Notes: generated by a model from the letters alone, not told the origin. DNA of 51,207 bases from Woeseiaceae bacterium (GCA_021773035.1 JAJFKU010000046.1:1-51207); one strand, 5' to 3'; positions 25,722-36,079 are shown, counted from the stretch's first letter. Numbers and translations are program-made.

Positions 25722-28070
25722 CTATTCCACTTTGTGCATAGGCATTTGGCTCAAACGCTCGAGGACATACTCAAGATATATGCGTGTACTGTGGTCTTTT
25801 GACTTGTAGATACCCCTCTCGATTTCATCATGAAGGAGCCTAAATTCGTTACGCAAGTTGCTTTGAATTCCTACCGACCCAGCCGACTGGCCTACCGCCT
25901 TTTGAAGGCGATCTACATGTGCCCGTTGGAGCTGTTGTCGATAAGGTCCAATTCTGACCAATTTGTCCGCGAGTTCGGTCCAAATTGCTCGGCGAATATC
26001 TCCCAGGTATTCTGTTAGTCCGTATGAGTCGACACCGCTTTCAGTCGCCAGTTCAAACTCCATAAGGTTGCTTAGGCGATCAGCCCTAAACAGGTCATCG
26101 AGAACTTGTATCTGAGGCTTCACGACATTGTCAATCGTGCCACTCGACTCGAAACGGCGAGTAATTGACGTGTCGGCTAGATACAGCGGTGTAGCGAACG
26201 CGGCGTCGGACAAATAGGCCATTGCCTCACGTTGTCGAACGGCGGGTAGTGGAGAATAGACCGGCCCGGATTCTATTCCGTTCTTGGGGTGGACCGTGTA
26301 CCCACCAGCCATCGATGCGACGTGACGCATCAACGTGACCCAATGATTGATAGCCACAAAGTACATTTGTTCAAGTTGGAAATTCCCGCCCTCTTCATGC
26401 AGTGTTGCTGTAGGAAGCACACTGAGGGCTCGTCGCAGATTCTTAAGGCCCAATCGAGTTGACGTGATCGGATCCGCCGCGTCAATTGCATTGTTAAATA
26501 TTTGCGGACTTATGCCGTATACGCCGCAGACGTAAGAATACCAAGGGGAAGAATCAACTTCGCGAACGATCGTCTCGAGGAAGGATCGTTCTTCTCTCAT
26601 TGTATTCGCATCGGCTACAGGCGTATATCCCCACCGAATTTGATGAATATCGGCCGGCCCCACACGAGGAAGCAGATACTCCACCGGGATGTTGTCCTCT
26701 GGTTGGGCCGCATAGTTGCAGCGTGAATAATTCATAACACTTGGACTGAACCCCATCGTTTCCAGCCACGTTTGGTCGCGCAGTTTTTCGGTCGGATAAA
26801 CAAATTCCCCGTAATTTCCATCGATGATGCCGAAGGCGTGACCCGCCTCGTGAGCTGCCGTAACTTTGTAGAGATCGCCTTGCAGCGACTTCGGAAATGG
26901 AATCTGGCGCGCGCGCGGATCAAGTGCACCACAAGATACGAAATAGCGATTTTGGCTTATTTCATTCGGAACAGAAATGAGGATGTCAGCCTTCAATATT
27001 TCACCCGTTCTAGGATCACTCACCTTATAGACACTTCCGCCACCACGCGCCTGATCGCGTGGAGTTGAATATCGACGAACGCCCATCTTGTTGGCAATCC
27101 GCACGACAGAGTATCGTAAGCTACGCTCATCAAAATCTGTATCGCTAGCCGGAACATTGCGTACAATAACTGCATTCTCGAAACCCGCCGCCTCGAAGGC
27201 CAGATTCCAAGACTCGATCCCCGCTTTCAACGAGGGTTTCATCCAGCCCGGTGTTTCTGTCCCGAGATAAAAGACAATTGGCTCTCTAACTTCGCTGATT
27301 GGCTGTGAGGGATCACGTTGTTCCAGCCGCCACTTTAGAATGCCTGTTGAATAGGCCGCCGCGACATTGAGGTCCGCCGTGTCCGGGAAAAAACCCATGC
27401 GCGGATCGTGTAATCGTGGTCGCATCAGCTTTTCTGGTAATTGCAGAATGCTCCAAAAGGCCCCAATGGTGAGCGGCTCCCCATGCTGACGCCCGAGCTG
27501 GTATTGATTCAGCACTTGTTTTCTCAGGCTGGACGGCGTTAGTGTATGTGTCGCGCGAATTTCCACCAAGTTCTGAAATGAGCGGACTTTCTCGATAGCG
27601 GATCGATCGTGATCGATCGTTCCTTCGACTGTTGGAATTCCGCCAACTGAATTAAGGAAAAGGTTCGTTGCGTCAAATTCGAGACTACCTTCATTCGTTG
27701 TATCCATTATTGGAAAACTAGCAAGTATTGATGGGCGCGCCGACTTGGAAAGGTGCCCTCCAAGATATGCGCTAGAATGGATATCCGGACCAATAGTTGT
27801 CTCTATCGGCGGCGCCACCAACTGTATCGCGTCCTCGACACGCATCCATCGTACAAGTGTCTGACCCACTCGATCGCGCACGATTAGAAAATCTTTGTTC
27901 AGTGCGGTCGGGGAAAGTCTTAGCAGGACTCGACCATCTTTTAGATCGGCTGCAATTGCGATCGGTTGGGGCGGGGGGGAACTCGTCGTCGCGCCGCAAG
28001 TTTCGATAGAAATTGGTAGAAAGCAGACCAAAAAAGTTACGAGCCATGGAAAAAAATTCCTCCGGTACAC
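25722..28070 (-). CDS. Secreted zinc metalloprotease (DUF5117/DUF4953-type, metzincin-like)
   Basis: A 782-residue exported protein: signal peptide at 1-27, an all-beta N-terminal region (DUF5117/5118-like, 35-250), then a catalytic domain with HEAGHAFGIID at 407-417. His407, Glu408 and His411 give the HExxH core, Gly414 follows, and Asp417 replaces the usual third His ligand. A Met-turn follows in SVMNYSR (444-450), as in metzincins. A long helical C-terminal region completes the length, normal for this family. The start is GTG at 28070 with AGGAG upstream. It lies 193 bases behind TBDT 2 on the same strand, so it probably works with that receptor, cutting proteins before or after uptake. 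Confidence 0.85.
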   Translation of the reverse strand: MYRRNFFPWLVTFLVCFLPISIETCGATTSSPPPQPIAIAADLKDGRVLLRLSPTALNKDFLIVRDRVGQTLVRWMRVEDAIQLVAPPIETTIGPDIHSSAYLGGHLSKSARPSILASFPIMDTTNEGSLEFDATNLFLNSVGGIPTVEGTIDHDRSAIEKVRSFQNLVEIRATHTLTPSSLRKQVLNQYQLGRQHGEPLTIGAFWSILQLPEKLMRPRLHDPRMGFFPDTADLNVAAAYSTGILKWRLEQRDPSQPISEVREPIVFYLGTETPGWMKPSLKAGIESWNLAFEAAGFENAVIVRNVPASDTDFDERSLRYSVVRIANKMGVRRYSTPRDQARGGGSVYKVSDPRTGEILKADILISVPNEISQNRYFVSCGALDPRARQIPFPKSLQGDLYKVTAAHEAGHAFGIIDGNYGEFVYPTEKLRDQTWLETMGFSPSVMNYSRCNYAAQPEDNIPVEYLLPRVGPADIHQIRWGYTPVADANTMREERSFLETIVREVDSSPWYSYVCGVYGISPQIFNNAIDAADPITSTRLGLKNLRRALSVLPTATLHEEGGNFQLEQMYFVAINHWVTLMRHVASMAGGYTVHPKNGIESGPVYSPLPAVRQREAMAYLSDAAFATPLYLADTSITRRFESSGTIDNVVKPQIQVLDDLFRADRLSNLMEFELATESGVDSYGLTEYLGDIRRAIWTELADKLVRIGPYRQQLQRAHVDRLQKAVGQSAGSVGIQSNLRNEFRLLHDEIERGIYKSKDHSTRIYLEYVLERLSQMPMHKVE

Positions 28071-28263
28071 GTCGATTCTCCTATGACAAATCCACCGTCA
28101 ACAAAGGGGTTGCTGGAATATAGCCGCAGCGCAAGTCTCGGAGTCGTTTTGGACGAAACGTCATCAAAATATGATCGACAACAAACGCGCCAACCTTACC
28201 GATGAGTGTCTGCCGATCCGGATAGCGCCCATCGTGATTGACAGAACTCACGTGATACCGCAC

Positions 28264-31200
28264 CTAGAATGTCGCACTAAAGCCAACCTTTACCGCGCGC
28301 CCACCGGTGTAGTTCGCACCCGTTTCGTACCTACGTGCGCCGCCGAATCCACCGACGGTGGTCGACAGAGTGGCATCGCTAGCGCCGTCGAGGAGATCCG
28401 AGCCCTCGAGCCAAGCTCGATAACGGCCACCACTTTCTGTCTCGAATCGATACTCAATACGGAAATCTAGGCTATCAACGCCTTCGGCGAAAGAATTGAG
28501 CCCATTGTCGCCCACCCTGATCATTCGTCTGGCCTGGGCCGTATATGAAAGCGCAGCGTCGACTCCATTCAGACTGTAAGTCGCTGCCGCGGTTCCCGAT
28601 TGTCGGGGTTGTTCCGCAAAACGCACGGAGGGCAGCACGTAGTTCAGCTGTTCACGACCGATCAACACACCATTCACGTCAAAAATTGGACTCTCATTCC
28701 AAACTCGAGACACGTCGCGAGAACTATCGGTGTACGTGTAGTTTGCGAAAACGCCGAGACCACTCCATATCCCTGGCAATTTCGTGAATCGACGCTCTAG
28801 CGAAAAATCGAAGCCGGAAATTTCGGCCGTGGTGTCGCTGTTTGTCGGGCGAAGAGCAGATATGAATATATTTGTTGGCAAGTTTTGGAACCGCGGGTCA
28901 TCGGGTAAATCCACATCACCGAGGGCTGAAAATCCAAGACTCGACACATTTTGAAGAAAACTGTCGATCCGCTTGTAGAATACTCCCGCCTTTATGAGCC
29001 CTATGTCGTCGTAGTACCTCTCGACCCCCAACTCGAAGTTGTGTGACAACGCGGGCTCAAGTCCTGGGTTTCCCTGGCTGACGCTGAGTTGCGGTTGGTT
29101 GGAATCCGGGCCGCCAATAGGCTGAAGATTGAGAAGTATGTCAGGCGTGCGCGACAGGTCATCTAGCGTCGGCCTTGCGATCGACAGGAAGTATCCGCCG
29201 CGAAAAATTGTATTGTCAGACTGACGATAGATAAGAAGAACTCTGGGAAGTACGTCCGTTACAGTATCGCGAAGACCAACAAGTTCTGTGTTCGCCTGCT
29301 GAAAAGCGAAATCAAGCGTTCCATCCGCCAATACGAGCCTTGGAGACTGGACTTTTCGTACCTGCGTATCTACGGAGCTTATGCGGACACCACCAACAAT
29401 CTCCAATTTGCCAAATTCAATCGCCGCCTGCAAATACCCTGTCTTCTCGGTTTCCTTCGTTGTCTGCTCGCGGAAGATAGATCTACGCGGAAACGATAGG
29501 CGGAGTATTGAGTCGGTTGAATCTAACAGCGTCGTCACACTTTGAATGACGGCGTCGGTGCTTGCCAGTGACATCGTGTCGATGCTCTGGCTCGCACCAA
29601 TGCGGCTCAGAGCATTCTGATCAAACACGCCCCCAAGCGAGGCTGCCGTCGCTCCGAGTCCAATAAAGAGAATCTCATCCGTGTCTGGAGCACGATTCAC
29701 AAACTCCGCTGACTCGTAGAACAGCCCCATCTCTAGGTATTTGAGTTTTTGGCTACTGAATGTGTATCTTCCACTTACTTCGCCCGATGACCTATCGTTG
29801 AAACTCATAGAACCATCAGATGGAGCACCAAAGCTGAAGCCATAATTGTCTGGGTCGTTGAGTGCATCGAACCCAGCCTGCGTCAAAAGGGGGAGATTTA
29901 TGCCACCTCCGTTAGATAGTCCAAAGATTGAGACGACACGCCCCTCGATCGGGTCAACGGCCTCTGGCGCAACAACACTCGGGTCAACGAACGGATTGAG
30001 GCCGTTGAAGGCCAGGATCCGATTGATCGGCGTGTCTGTTTCGCCGTTGGCAATGCCGGCGGAGTAGCTGAAATCCCAATGTCCCTTCTCCGTTTCTCCT
30101 CGGAAACTCGCGGATACGCTCTTTTCCTCTGATTCTTCTTGCAAATAATTCTGGCTGCTAAAAACGAAGTTGGCGAAGGTTAATGCATACCGAGGATCCC
30201 CGCCGAGTGCAGCGACGGGAAGCTCCGCATACGAATGGAAGAAGTTGTGTTGAATGCTCCGATTGAACTGTTTTCGATCAGCCGAAATCTGCTGCAGGTC
30301 AAATCGAAGATTCGTATGATCTGCAACCTGCCACTCACTGGAGAGGGTAGCCGTCAAGTTCGTTGTGTCCGTATTGCGATAGTCAACACGAAGACTTGTA
30401 GGGTAGACATCGTCGGCGCCGGGCTCGAAAGGAAACGCAAGTCGCGGGTCTACTTGTCCTCTGCGCATGATCGACGTCGTCCCATCCGCCTCCAACGGCA
30501 AATACTGTCCGAAGGCCAGTCCTTGGCCGTAGGATAAATTGTCAAAGCTTCGCTCCCGATATTGTACGGAGGCACTCAAACCGAAGTTGTCAGACTCACC
30601 AAATTGCCCGGATACAGTCGCCGAGCCGAGAAAGTCGTCGCTGAAGTCGCTACCGCGTTGGCCGACCTCAATGGATACACTTAGGTACCGACGCGCTCGA
30701 TCCAGCGGTGACTTGGTTTCAACTTCCACAACGGCACCAACTCCGTTGCTGTCATGGCTGGGTAGTAGGCTCTTATGAACTGTAATACTGCTCACGGAGT
30801 CCGCAAGCATATTGCTGAGATCGGCCGCACGACCTACACCGGAACTGTCCGGTACACGGAGGCCGTTTAGTCGGACTGTGTTCATGTCCGGCTGGATACC
30901 TCGAACAATGATATTCGTACCTTCACCGGTCTGCGGATCCTGTTGGAACGACACCCCGGAGACACGGCGCAAGGCTTCTGATATCGTCGTTCCTGGGAAG
31001 TCACCCAGCGTATCCGCTGATACGACTTCTGAGTTATTTGCCGCCGTTCTTTGCTGATTGAGAGACAAAGCTCGAGCCGATCGAGTGCCGAATACCACAA
31101 TTTCCTCGATAGCATCGGACAACGCGACGTTGAGCGGATTGTGATCTCCCGACACGACATTGATGGATGCTTGTACTTCTGCGGAGCCGATATACGACAC

Positions 31201-31782
31201 CCTAACTATATGTGTTCCGATCGGTACGCTCAGAAACCGAAACTCGCCGAGCTCGTCGCTGCGCGTAGTCTTACCGGAGTTAGCCAACGTAATTAGCGCA
31301 CCTTTAAGGTTGGCACCACTGCGAGCATCTGTGATCTTTCCGCGAACGGTTCCGGTAATACCGTCACTCCTGCTCGTCGTTGGGGCCGCTGTGCTCTGAT
31401 TCGCCGACACCTGAGCCATCAGGATCGGGCTCGGTGTCGGCTGTGCTTTTCCCGGCGCTGCTTCCCCCTCTTCAACGGCACGAACCACCACCGTTCCGTT
31501 GTCGAGCTGCGTGAACTTGAGGTCCGTATTACCAAGCAATGCATCAAACGCTTGTACGGGTGTGTAGTTGCCAGCAAGCGCAATGCCTTCGAGACCTTCG
31601 GTAGTTTCAGAGAAGAAAGCGATATCAAGACCGAATTCATCGGCGACGGTTTTTAAAGAATCCGACAGTGGTTGTTCGTCAAGCTGCAGTTCGCGACTGT
31701 CGTCTGCAAATGCGATAGGCATTGCGAACAGACTCGCCAGCGTTACGAGTAGGATGGTCACTAATCTTGGTGTGCATCTCAT
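28264..31782 (-). CDS. TonB-dependent receptor with STN and carboxypeptidase-regulatory-like domains (cassette 2)
   Basis: A 1172-residue outer-membrane receptor. Order: signal peptide (1-26), STN domain (about 30-103, DSLKTVADEFGLDIAFFSET), linker with PSPILMAQ at 117-124, carboxypeptidase-regulatory-like domain (TGTVRGKITDARSGANLKGA), TonB box EEIVVFG, plug (ISEALRRVSGVSFQQDPQTG; RGIQPDMNTVRLNGLRVP), and barrel ending KVGFSATF. A GGGGGAG ribosome site precedes the ATG. The STN domain resembles that of TBDT 4 (SETTEGLEG versus SDSTEGLQA) more than TBDT 1 or 3, so signal specificity probably differs. It is followed by the metalloprotease gene. Confidence 0.93.
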   Translation of the reverse strand: MRCTPRLVTILLVTLASLFAMPIAFADDSRELQLDEQPLSDSLKTVADEFGLDIAFFSETTEGLEGIALAGNYTPVQAFDALLGNTDLKFTQLDNGTVVVRAVEEGEAAPGKAQPTPSPILMAQVSANQSTAAPTTSRSDGITGTVRGKITDARSGANLKGALITLANSGKTTRSDELGEFRFLSVPIGTHIVRVSYIGSAEVQASINVVSGDHNPLNVALSDAIEEIVVFGTRSARALSLNQQRTAANNSEVVSADTLGDFPGTTISEALRRVSGVSFQQDPQTGEGTNIIVRGIQPDMNTVRLNGLRVPDSSGVGRAADLSNMLADSVSSITVHKSLLPSHDSNGVGAVVEVETKSPLDRARRYLSVSIEVGQRGSDFSDDFLGSATVSGQFGESDNFGLSASVQYRERSFDNLSYGQGLAFGQYLPLEADGTTSIMRRGQVDPRLAFPFEPGADDVYPTSLRVDYRNTDTTNLTATLSSEWQVADHTNLRFDLQQISADRKQFNRSIQHNFFHSYAELPVAALGGDPRYALTFANFVFSSQNYLQEESEEKSVSASFRGETEKGHWDFSYSAGIANGETDTPINRILAFNGLNPFVDPSVVAPEAVDPIEGRVVSIFGLSNGGGINLPLLTQAGFDALNDPDNYGFSFGAPSDGSMSFNDRSSGEVSGRYTFSSQKLKYLEMGLFYESAEFVNRAPDTDEILFIGLGATAASLGGVFDQNALSRIGASQSIDTMSLASTDAVIQSVTTLLDSTDSILRLSFPRRSIFREQTTKETEKTGYLQAAIEFGKLEIVGGVRISSVDTQVRKVQSPRLVLADGTLDFAFQQANTELVGLRDTVTDVLPRVLLIYRQSDNTIFRGGYFLSIARPTLDDLSRTPDILLNLQPIGGPDSNQPQLSVSQGNPGLEPALSHNFELGVERYYDDIGLIKAGVFYKRIDSFLQNVSSLGFSALGDVDLPDDPRFQNLPTNIFISALRPTNSDTTAEISGFDFSLERRFTKLPGIWSGLGVFANYTYTDSSRDVSRVWNESPIFDVNGVLIGREQLNYVLPSVRFAEQPRQSGTAAATYSLNGVDAALSYTAQARRMIRVGDNGLNSFAEGVDSLDFRIEYRFETESGGRYRAWLEGSDLLDGASDATLSTTVGGFGGARRYETGANYTGGRAVKVGFSATF

Positions 31783-31900
31783 GTCAATCTCCCCCGGTTT
31801 AGCACTCTGTGTTTTTTGACGTCGGTTTGGTTACGTCTCTGTTAGGTATAGAGTCCTAGGTTTGTCGACCTGACCCCCCTTGAGGTCAAAAGAATGCTGC

Positions 31901-33046
31901 CTACTGATGGATGGGAAAGATCGTTGCAGCGGCGTTAACAATTTCCAGGCTGCCGTCCGCGTGCTCTACCGACTGAACCGGTGCCATTGATGCCAACACC
32001 TCAGCAAACGCTTTTGGGTCATCCACGGTAAAGATGCCGCTGATACGACGCTGACTCAGTACCGCGTCGCGGATGACGAGCTTGATCCGGTTGTAGCGGT
32101 TGAATTCGGCGATCACGGTGGCTAGCGTGTCATCATCGAAGACGACACGGCGTTGTGTCCATGCCGTGGTTCGCTGGGTATCGACGGGTATGGGAATGTC
32201 GGCAACGGCACCGTCGGATCGAATGGCCAGTTGCTCGCCGGCGTCCAGTTGAACGGTGGCACCGATGCCGTTCAGCGTGCCGGTATTTGTAGTGGATTCC
32301 GGTTTGGGCGCTGACGAAACCGACGCTCCAGCCGGATCCAGCTCGGTGGGTTCGACCTTCACCTGTCCCTCAATCACCGTCACCACCGTGCCATCGTGGT
32401 GTTGATAGACGTTAAACCGTGTGCCGATGGCCTGCACGGTGACATCGCCGCTGTGCACCCGGAAGGGTCGCAGCGGATCTTTGCGCACATCGAACATGGC
32501 CTCACCGCGGGTGAGCTCAATCTTGCGAGCCTCGGCGTTGAACTGCACCGTGACGGCGGAATCGGTGTTGAGTTGCATCACCGAACCGTCATCAAGCACG
32601 ATGGCGCGCTGCTCGCCCAGCGTGGTCACATACTGTTGGGGTTGGTTCGAACGATCAAACGGCCAGGGGCTGTTCACCAACGTCATTGTCACCGCGACGA
32701 GCAATGCGGCGGCGAGCCCGGCCCATCGCCAGCGGCGCCGTCGCGCTGAAGGCCAGCTGGTCGTTGCTGAGGTCTGTGGCAGTCGCGTGCCGTGCTCGTT
32801 GAGCGGCAGCACGTTGCTGTGTGCCTCCTCGAGCAGTGACTGCAACCACGCCCGGTTGTCCGCACGCGCCGCCGATAAGCCGCCGTGCAAGGTGGCGACC
32901 GATAAGAAGGCCTCTATGTGGGTGGGTGATCGCATCAGCCAGGTCGCAAAGCCCTGGCGGTCCGCGTTCCCGGAGGCCCTCAAATCGTCGAACCAGCCAA
33001 TCGCATCTTCCATCACGCTGTCGGGTATTTCGGCTGCCGTACTCAT
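31901..33046 (-). CDS. FecR-family signal transducer (cassette 2)
   Basis: A 381-residue inner-membrane protein: DUF4880-like N-terminus (EDAIGWFDDLRASGNADRQG), membrane span at about 108-125 (LAAALLVAVTMTLV), periplasmic FecR domain (LGEQRAIVLDDGSVMQLNTD; VQAIGTRFNVYQHHDGTVVT), and C-terminal STN-contact region (AEFNRYNRIKLVIRDAVLSQ; RRISGIFTVDDPKAFAEVL). The ATG at 33046 is chosen because it overlaps the sigma stop by four bases and begins at a normal FecR N-terminus; the frame open to 33289 reads through the sigma gene. It is closest in the window to the FecR of cassette 4. Confidence 0.92.
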   Translation of the reverse strand: MSTAAEIPDSVMEDAIGWFDDLRASGNADRQGFATWLMRSPTHIEAFLSVATLHGGLSAARADNRAWLQSLLEEAHSNVLPLNEHGTRLPQTSATTSWPSARRRRWRWAGLAAALLVAVTMTLVNSPWPFDRSNQPQQYVTTLGEQRAIVLDDGSVMQLNTDSAVTVQFNAEARKIELTRGEAMFDVRKDPLRPFRVHSGDVTVQAIGTRFNVYQHHDGTVVTVIEGQVKVEPTELDPAGASVSSAPKPESTTNTGTLNGIGATVQLDAGEQLAIRSDGAVADIPIPVDTQRTTAWTQRRVVFDDDTLATVIAEFNRYNRIKLVIRDAVLSQRRISGIFTVDDPKAFAEVLASMAPVQSVEHADGSLEIVNAAATIFPIHQ

Positions 33047-33591
33047 TGCTCGTTGTCCGTGTCCGCCGGTGCCGGCCGGATGCCGGCACCAATCATGTCT
33101 TGGCGCAATCGGTCGTAGGCCTTGGCCAGGTAGCGTTTCACCTGCCGCCGCGTCACGCTCATGTGCTCGGCGATCTGCGGATAGGTTAAATCCCTGGTGA
33201 CGTGCAACACCAGCGCCGTGCGGTGATTCAGCGGCAAGCTCATCAGCGCGGTTTCGACGACCTGGCGGTTCTGCTGTTGATTGAGCCAATCCTCCAGGTT
33301 GCCCGGGGCCGCCAGTGTGTCTTCAATCGTCGCATCGCTGCGGTCGATCGGCATTTTGGCCAGGCGCAGTCTCCATTCCTCGGCAATGTTAATCGCCACC
33401 CGGCAAACATACGCCCGTGGGTTCTCCACCAAATCCAGCGTGTCGACCCGCAGCAAGCGCAAATACACTTCCTGGGCGAGGTCCGCGACATCGGCTTTGA
33501 CCGGTAAGCGGCGCGCCAGAATCTGTAACACGAACGGATGCCACCGCTCGCGCCAATTGATGACCAGCTTCTCGCGATCTGCCTGCCTCAC
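33043..33591 (-). CDS. FecI-type ECF sigma factor (cassette 2)
   Basis: A 182-residue ECF sigma factor. Region 2: ADVADLAQEVYLRLLRVDTL, then PRAYVCRVAINIAEEWRLR. Region 4: helix-turn-helix in LTYPQIAEHMSVTRRQVKRY-like C-terminus. The start is GTG at 33591 with GAGG just upstream. It is of the same subtype as the cassette 4 sigma factor (shared EEWRLR and VTRR-VKRY blocks), which suggests duplication of a whole cassette. It should activate its own receptor and metalloprotease. Confidence 0.92.
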   Translation of the reverse strand: MRQADREKLVINWRERWHPFVLQILARRLPVKADVADLAQEVYLRLLRVDTLDLVENPRAYVCRVAINIAEEWRLRLAKMPIDRSDATIEDTLAAPGNLEDWLNQQQNRQVVETALMSLPLNHRTALVLHVTRDLTYPQIAEHMSVTRRQVKRYLAKAYDRLRQDMIGAGIRPAPADTDNEQ

Positions 33592-34009
33592 GCGGCCTCA
33601 ACTCTTATTCAACGTCCGTTACATAGTATAGAGGCCCGCGACAGGCCGACTGGCCCCCTTTTTCCCAGATAAATAGTAGAGAATTGTTCGATAGGGCGTC
33701 CAAGCGCGGGCGGCTGCGCCGATGTGCACGGTTCGCTGAGCGCTCATCCCCATTCCGGGGGAATGGCGACTGTTGGGGACAGCCGTTACCAACGCTGGCG
33801 CGGTGTTGCAAGGCGATTGGGCTGCTTGACTGCCCATGGATCGTTGGGGCGAAAAGAACCCACACCCAAGCTTCTCTGGGTGTGGGTTAATGGAACGTGC
33901 ATAAGGGATACACACACGCCTTAGTGTCGTGGTCGTAAGTTTATGGCTACTGCGCGTTTTGAATGATCGACAACAGCGATGCGGTTTACTCGAAAACGGT
34001 GGACTGCGG
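33592..34009. other. Intergenic region between cassettes 2 and 3
   Basis: 418 bases with no convincing gene. The right half holds a strong intrinsic terminator for the DsbD gene (listed separately). The left half, about 33592-33850, precedes the cassette 2 sigma gene and should contain its promoter. No coding frame with recognisable similarity was found. Confidence 0.5.
33857..33888 (-). terminator. Intrinsic terminator after the DsbD gene
   Basis: AACCCACACCCA (33857-33868) and TGGGTGTGGGTT (33877-33888) form a perfect 12-bp stem with an 8-base loop. On the minus strand the stem is followed by CTTTTC. It lies about 120 bases past the DsbD stop and closes the cassette 3 transcript (sigma, FecR, TBDT, TlpA, DsbD). 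Confidence 0.8.
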
Positions 34010-36079
34010 TCACTGACTTAGCGCCTCACGAATAACCCCCGACGTCAATATCTGCGGCAAGAGCTGCCCTTCATCGGCTGACGATCCCGGTGCGAAGTAC
34101 AAATACATCGGCACGCCGGCTCGCTCGTAGCGAACCAAAATCTCGGTGATATCAGGATTCTGATTGGTCCAATCACCGACGATCACGGACACGCCTTGCT
34201 GTTGAAATAGCGCTGCCGTCGCCTCTGTCTTTATCGCAACACGTTCATTGACCTTACAGGTCACGCACCAATCGGCCGTGAAGTAGGCGAACACCGGCAT
34301 TCCGGACGACAGGGCATGGTTCAATGCATCCGGAGAGTAAGGCGTCTCCTCAAACAGTGCCTTTCTTGATGAGACCCGGCCCGCTTCGGAATCGTCCATC
34401 TTGTAGATTTGAGCAGCCAGACCCGAGATCAGCAGAATCGCCGTCAATGCCGTCACCAACCACCGCACTCTCGGTGTGCCGTGCACTTGCTGCCGCCCGA
34501 ATGCCCAGCCGGCAATGCCAAGCAATAATACGGCAATCAGACCGATGGTCATTGCATCGCTGCCGCGCTGGCCACCCAACACCCACAGCAACCAGATGGC
34601 GGTAGCCAGCATCGGGAATGCCAGCACTTGCTGCAGCGTGATCATCCAGGCGCCGGGTTTGGGCAGCCAGGCGCGAGCCCCCGGCACATTCGTGACCAAC
34701 CAGTAGGGAAAAGCCAATCCAAGGCCCAGCGTTGCGAAGATCAACATCGCAACGGGTACGGGCTGCACAAGCGCTGCCCCGATTGCCGCCGCCATGAAGG
34801 GCGCGGTACACGGTGCTGCTACCACCACCGCCAGCACGCCGGTAAAAAACGAGGCCTTGGCACTGTGACCTGCTGTCAGGTTTTGGCCGACACCGCCAAA
34901 CCCCAAGCCCATCTCAAACACGCCCAACAAGTTAAACCCTACAGCCGCCATGACCAGCGCCAATGACAAGATCACCATTGGGTTCTGTAGATGAAAACCC
35001 CAGCCGACACCGCCCAATACTGAACGCGCCATCAGCAAGACCCCTGCCAATGCGACAAAGCTCACAATCACGCCAGCGCTGTAGTAAATACCTTCTCGGC
35101 GCACAAGTGCAGCGTCGGCGCCGCTGGCCTGGGCTAACGACAGTGCCTTCATGGAAAGGATCGGCAGCACGCAGGGCATGAGATTCAGAATCACACCACC
35201 GATGAGTGCAAACAGCAGAGCCTGCCAGATGCTGATTGTCGCCAGGCCGGTCGAACCCGCTCCACCGTTGCCGCCCGTCAGCGGTGCGTTGATCAGGAGT
35301 CCTCGATAGTCGCCGTCACCGTCCGTAAACGCGAGGACACCCGTTAGTGCGGCAATCTCGCCTTCGTAGTAGTCGTCAATCGGCAAAGTCGCTGTGAGCT
35401 GGCCGTCGGAGACATCAAATTCCTGCGAAACATCGTGCCAAACCAGCTCATCAAAACTGAAAAAGTGCGGCTCGGAGAACGTCGCGTCGCCCGACACGGA
35501 CAGTGACATCGTATCGCCATCGCGTGTGGCCGCGACATCAAAACCCTCTCCAGCCTCCGGCATCGGCGTCGCATCGAGTGCCGCCTGCACCTCTGCGTTC
35601 TTGCTCGGCGCCTTATCCGAAATTGAGATTTCGAGCTCAAGTGCCGCGCCGCCAGGAATGCAGGACTCGTATTCACACATCAGCCACTTGACGGTTGCGC
35701 CGAGCGTGACAAGCTCACCGAGCGGCGCGGTGGGCGAGACAATAACGTCCATCGGCAGGTATTGCTCGCCGTCAAAGCCATGCCCGGATACATCACCAGT
35801 CTGGGTGTAGATTTTTCTGGGCACCGGCCAATCGATTGCGCTTGCAACCCAGTCCTCGGGTAGATTCCATTCGATGCTGGTGGCTTCACCGATGCCCGGG
35901 CTCAACCAGTACGTGTGCCAGCCGGGGTCGTGATTGAGCTTGAGAACTACCGTCGTGCGTCGGCCGGGTTCGACGCTCAGATCGGCCACCACTAACTCCG
36001 CGGTGACCTGCGCCCGCGCAATAGCAGTCCCAAGCAACAGTAGAAAAAAGAACAGATTGATTCGTACAACGACCGGCAT
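34010..36079 (-). CDS. dsbD: Thiol:disulfide interchange protein, DsbD/ScsB type
   Basis: A 689-residue inner-membrane reductant conduit. It has a signal peptide (1-23), an N-terminal periplasmic alpha domain of the ScsB/DsbD type (GWHTYWLSPGIGEATSIEW; redox pair in CEYESC), and an eight-span membrane domain with the paired conserved cysteines of LMPCVLP and APCTAPF. The C-terminal thioredoxin domain has active site CVTC at 605-608. The protein moves electrons from cytoplasmic thioredoxin to periplasmic thiol proteins. The TlpA-like lipoprotein directly upstream (121-base gap) is its probable electron acceptor. Its place at the end of a TBDT cassette is unusual and implies that periplasmic disulfide reduction serves that uptake system. 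Confidence 0.92.
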   Translation of the reverse strand: MPVVVRINLFFFLLLLGTAIARAQVTAELVVADLSVEPGRRTTVVLKLNHDPGWHTYWLSPGIGEATSIEWNLPEDWVASAIDWPVPRKIYTQTGDVSGHGFDGEQYLPMDVIVSPTAPLGELVTLGATVKWLMCEYESCIPGGAALELEISISDKAPSKNAEVQAALDATPMPEAGEGFDVAATRDGDTMSLSVSGDATFSEPHFFSFDELVWHDVSQEFDVSDGQLTATLPIDDYYEGEIAALTGVLAFTDGDGDYRGLLINAPLTGGNGGAGSTGLATISIWQALLFALIGGVILNLMPCVLPILSMKALSLAQASGADAALVRREGIYYSAGVIVSFVALAGVLLMARSVLGGVGWGFHLQNPMVILSLALVMAAVGFNLLGVFEMGLGFGGVGQNLTAGHSAKASFFTGVLAVVVAAPCTAPFMAAAIGAALVQPVPVAMLIFATLGLGLAFPYWLVTNVPGARAWLPKPGAWMITLQQVLAFPMLATAIWLLWVLGGQRGSDAMTIGLIAVLLLGIAGWAFGRQQVHGTPRVRWLVTALTAILLISGLAAQIYKMDDSEAGRVSSRKALFEETPYSPDALNHALSSGMPVFAYFTADWCVTCKVNERVAIKTEATAALFQQQGVSVIVGDWTNQNPDITEILVRYERAGVPMYLYFAPGSSADEGQLLPQILTSGVIREALSQ

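Noticed and set aside
32421..33200. 259-codon plus-strand open frame
   Set aside because: Antisense to FecR of cassette 2 and to part of its sigma gene; composition is Ser/Ala/Pro/Arg-rich without domain features.
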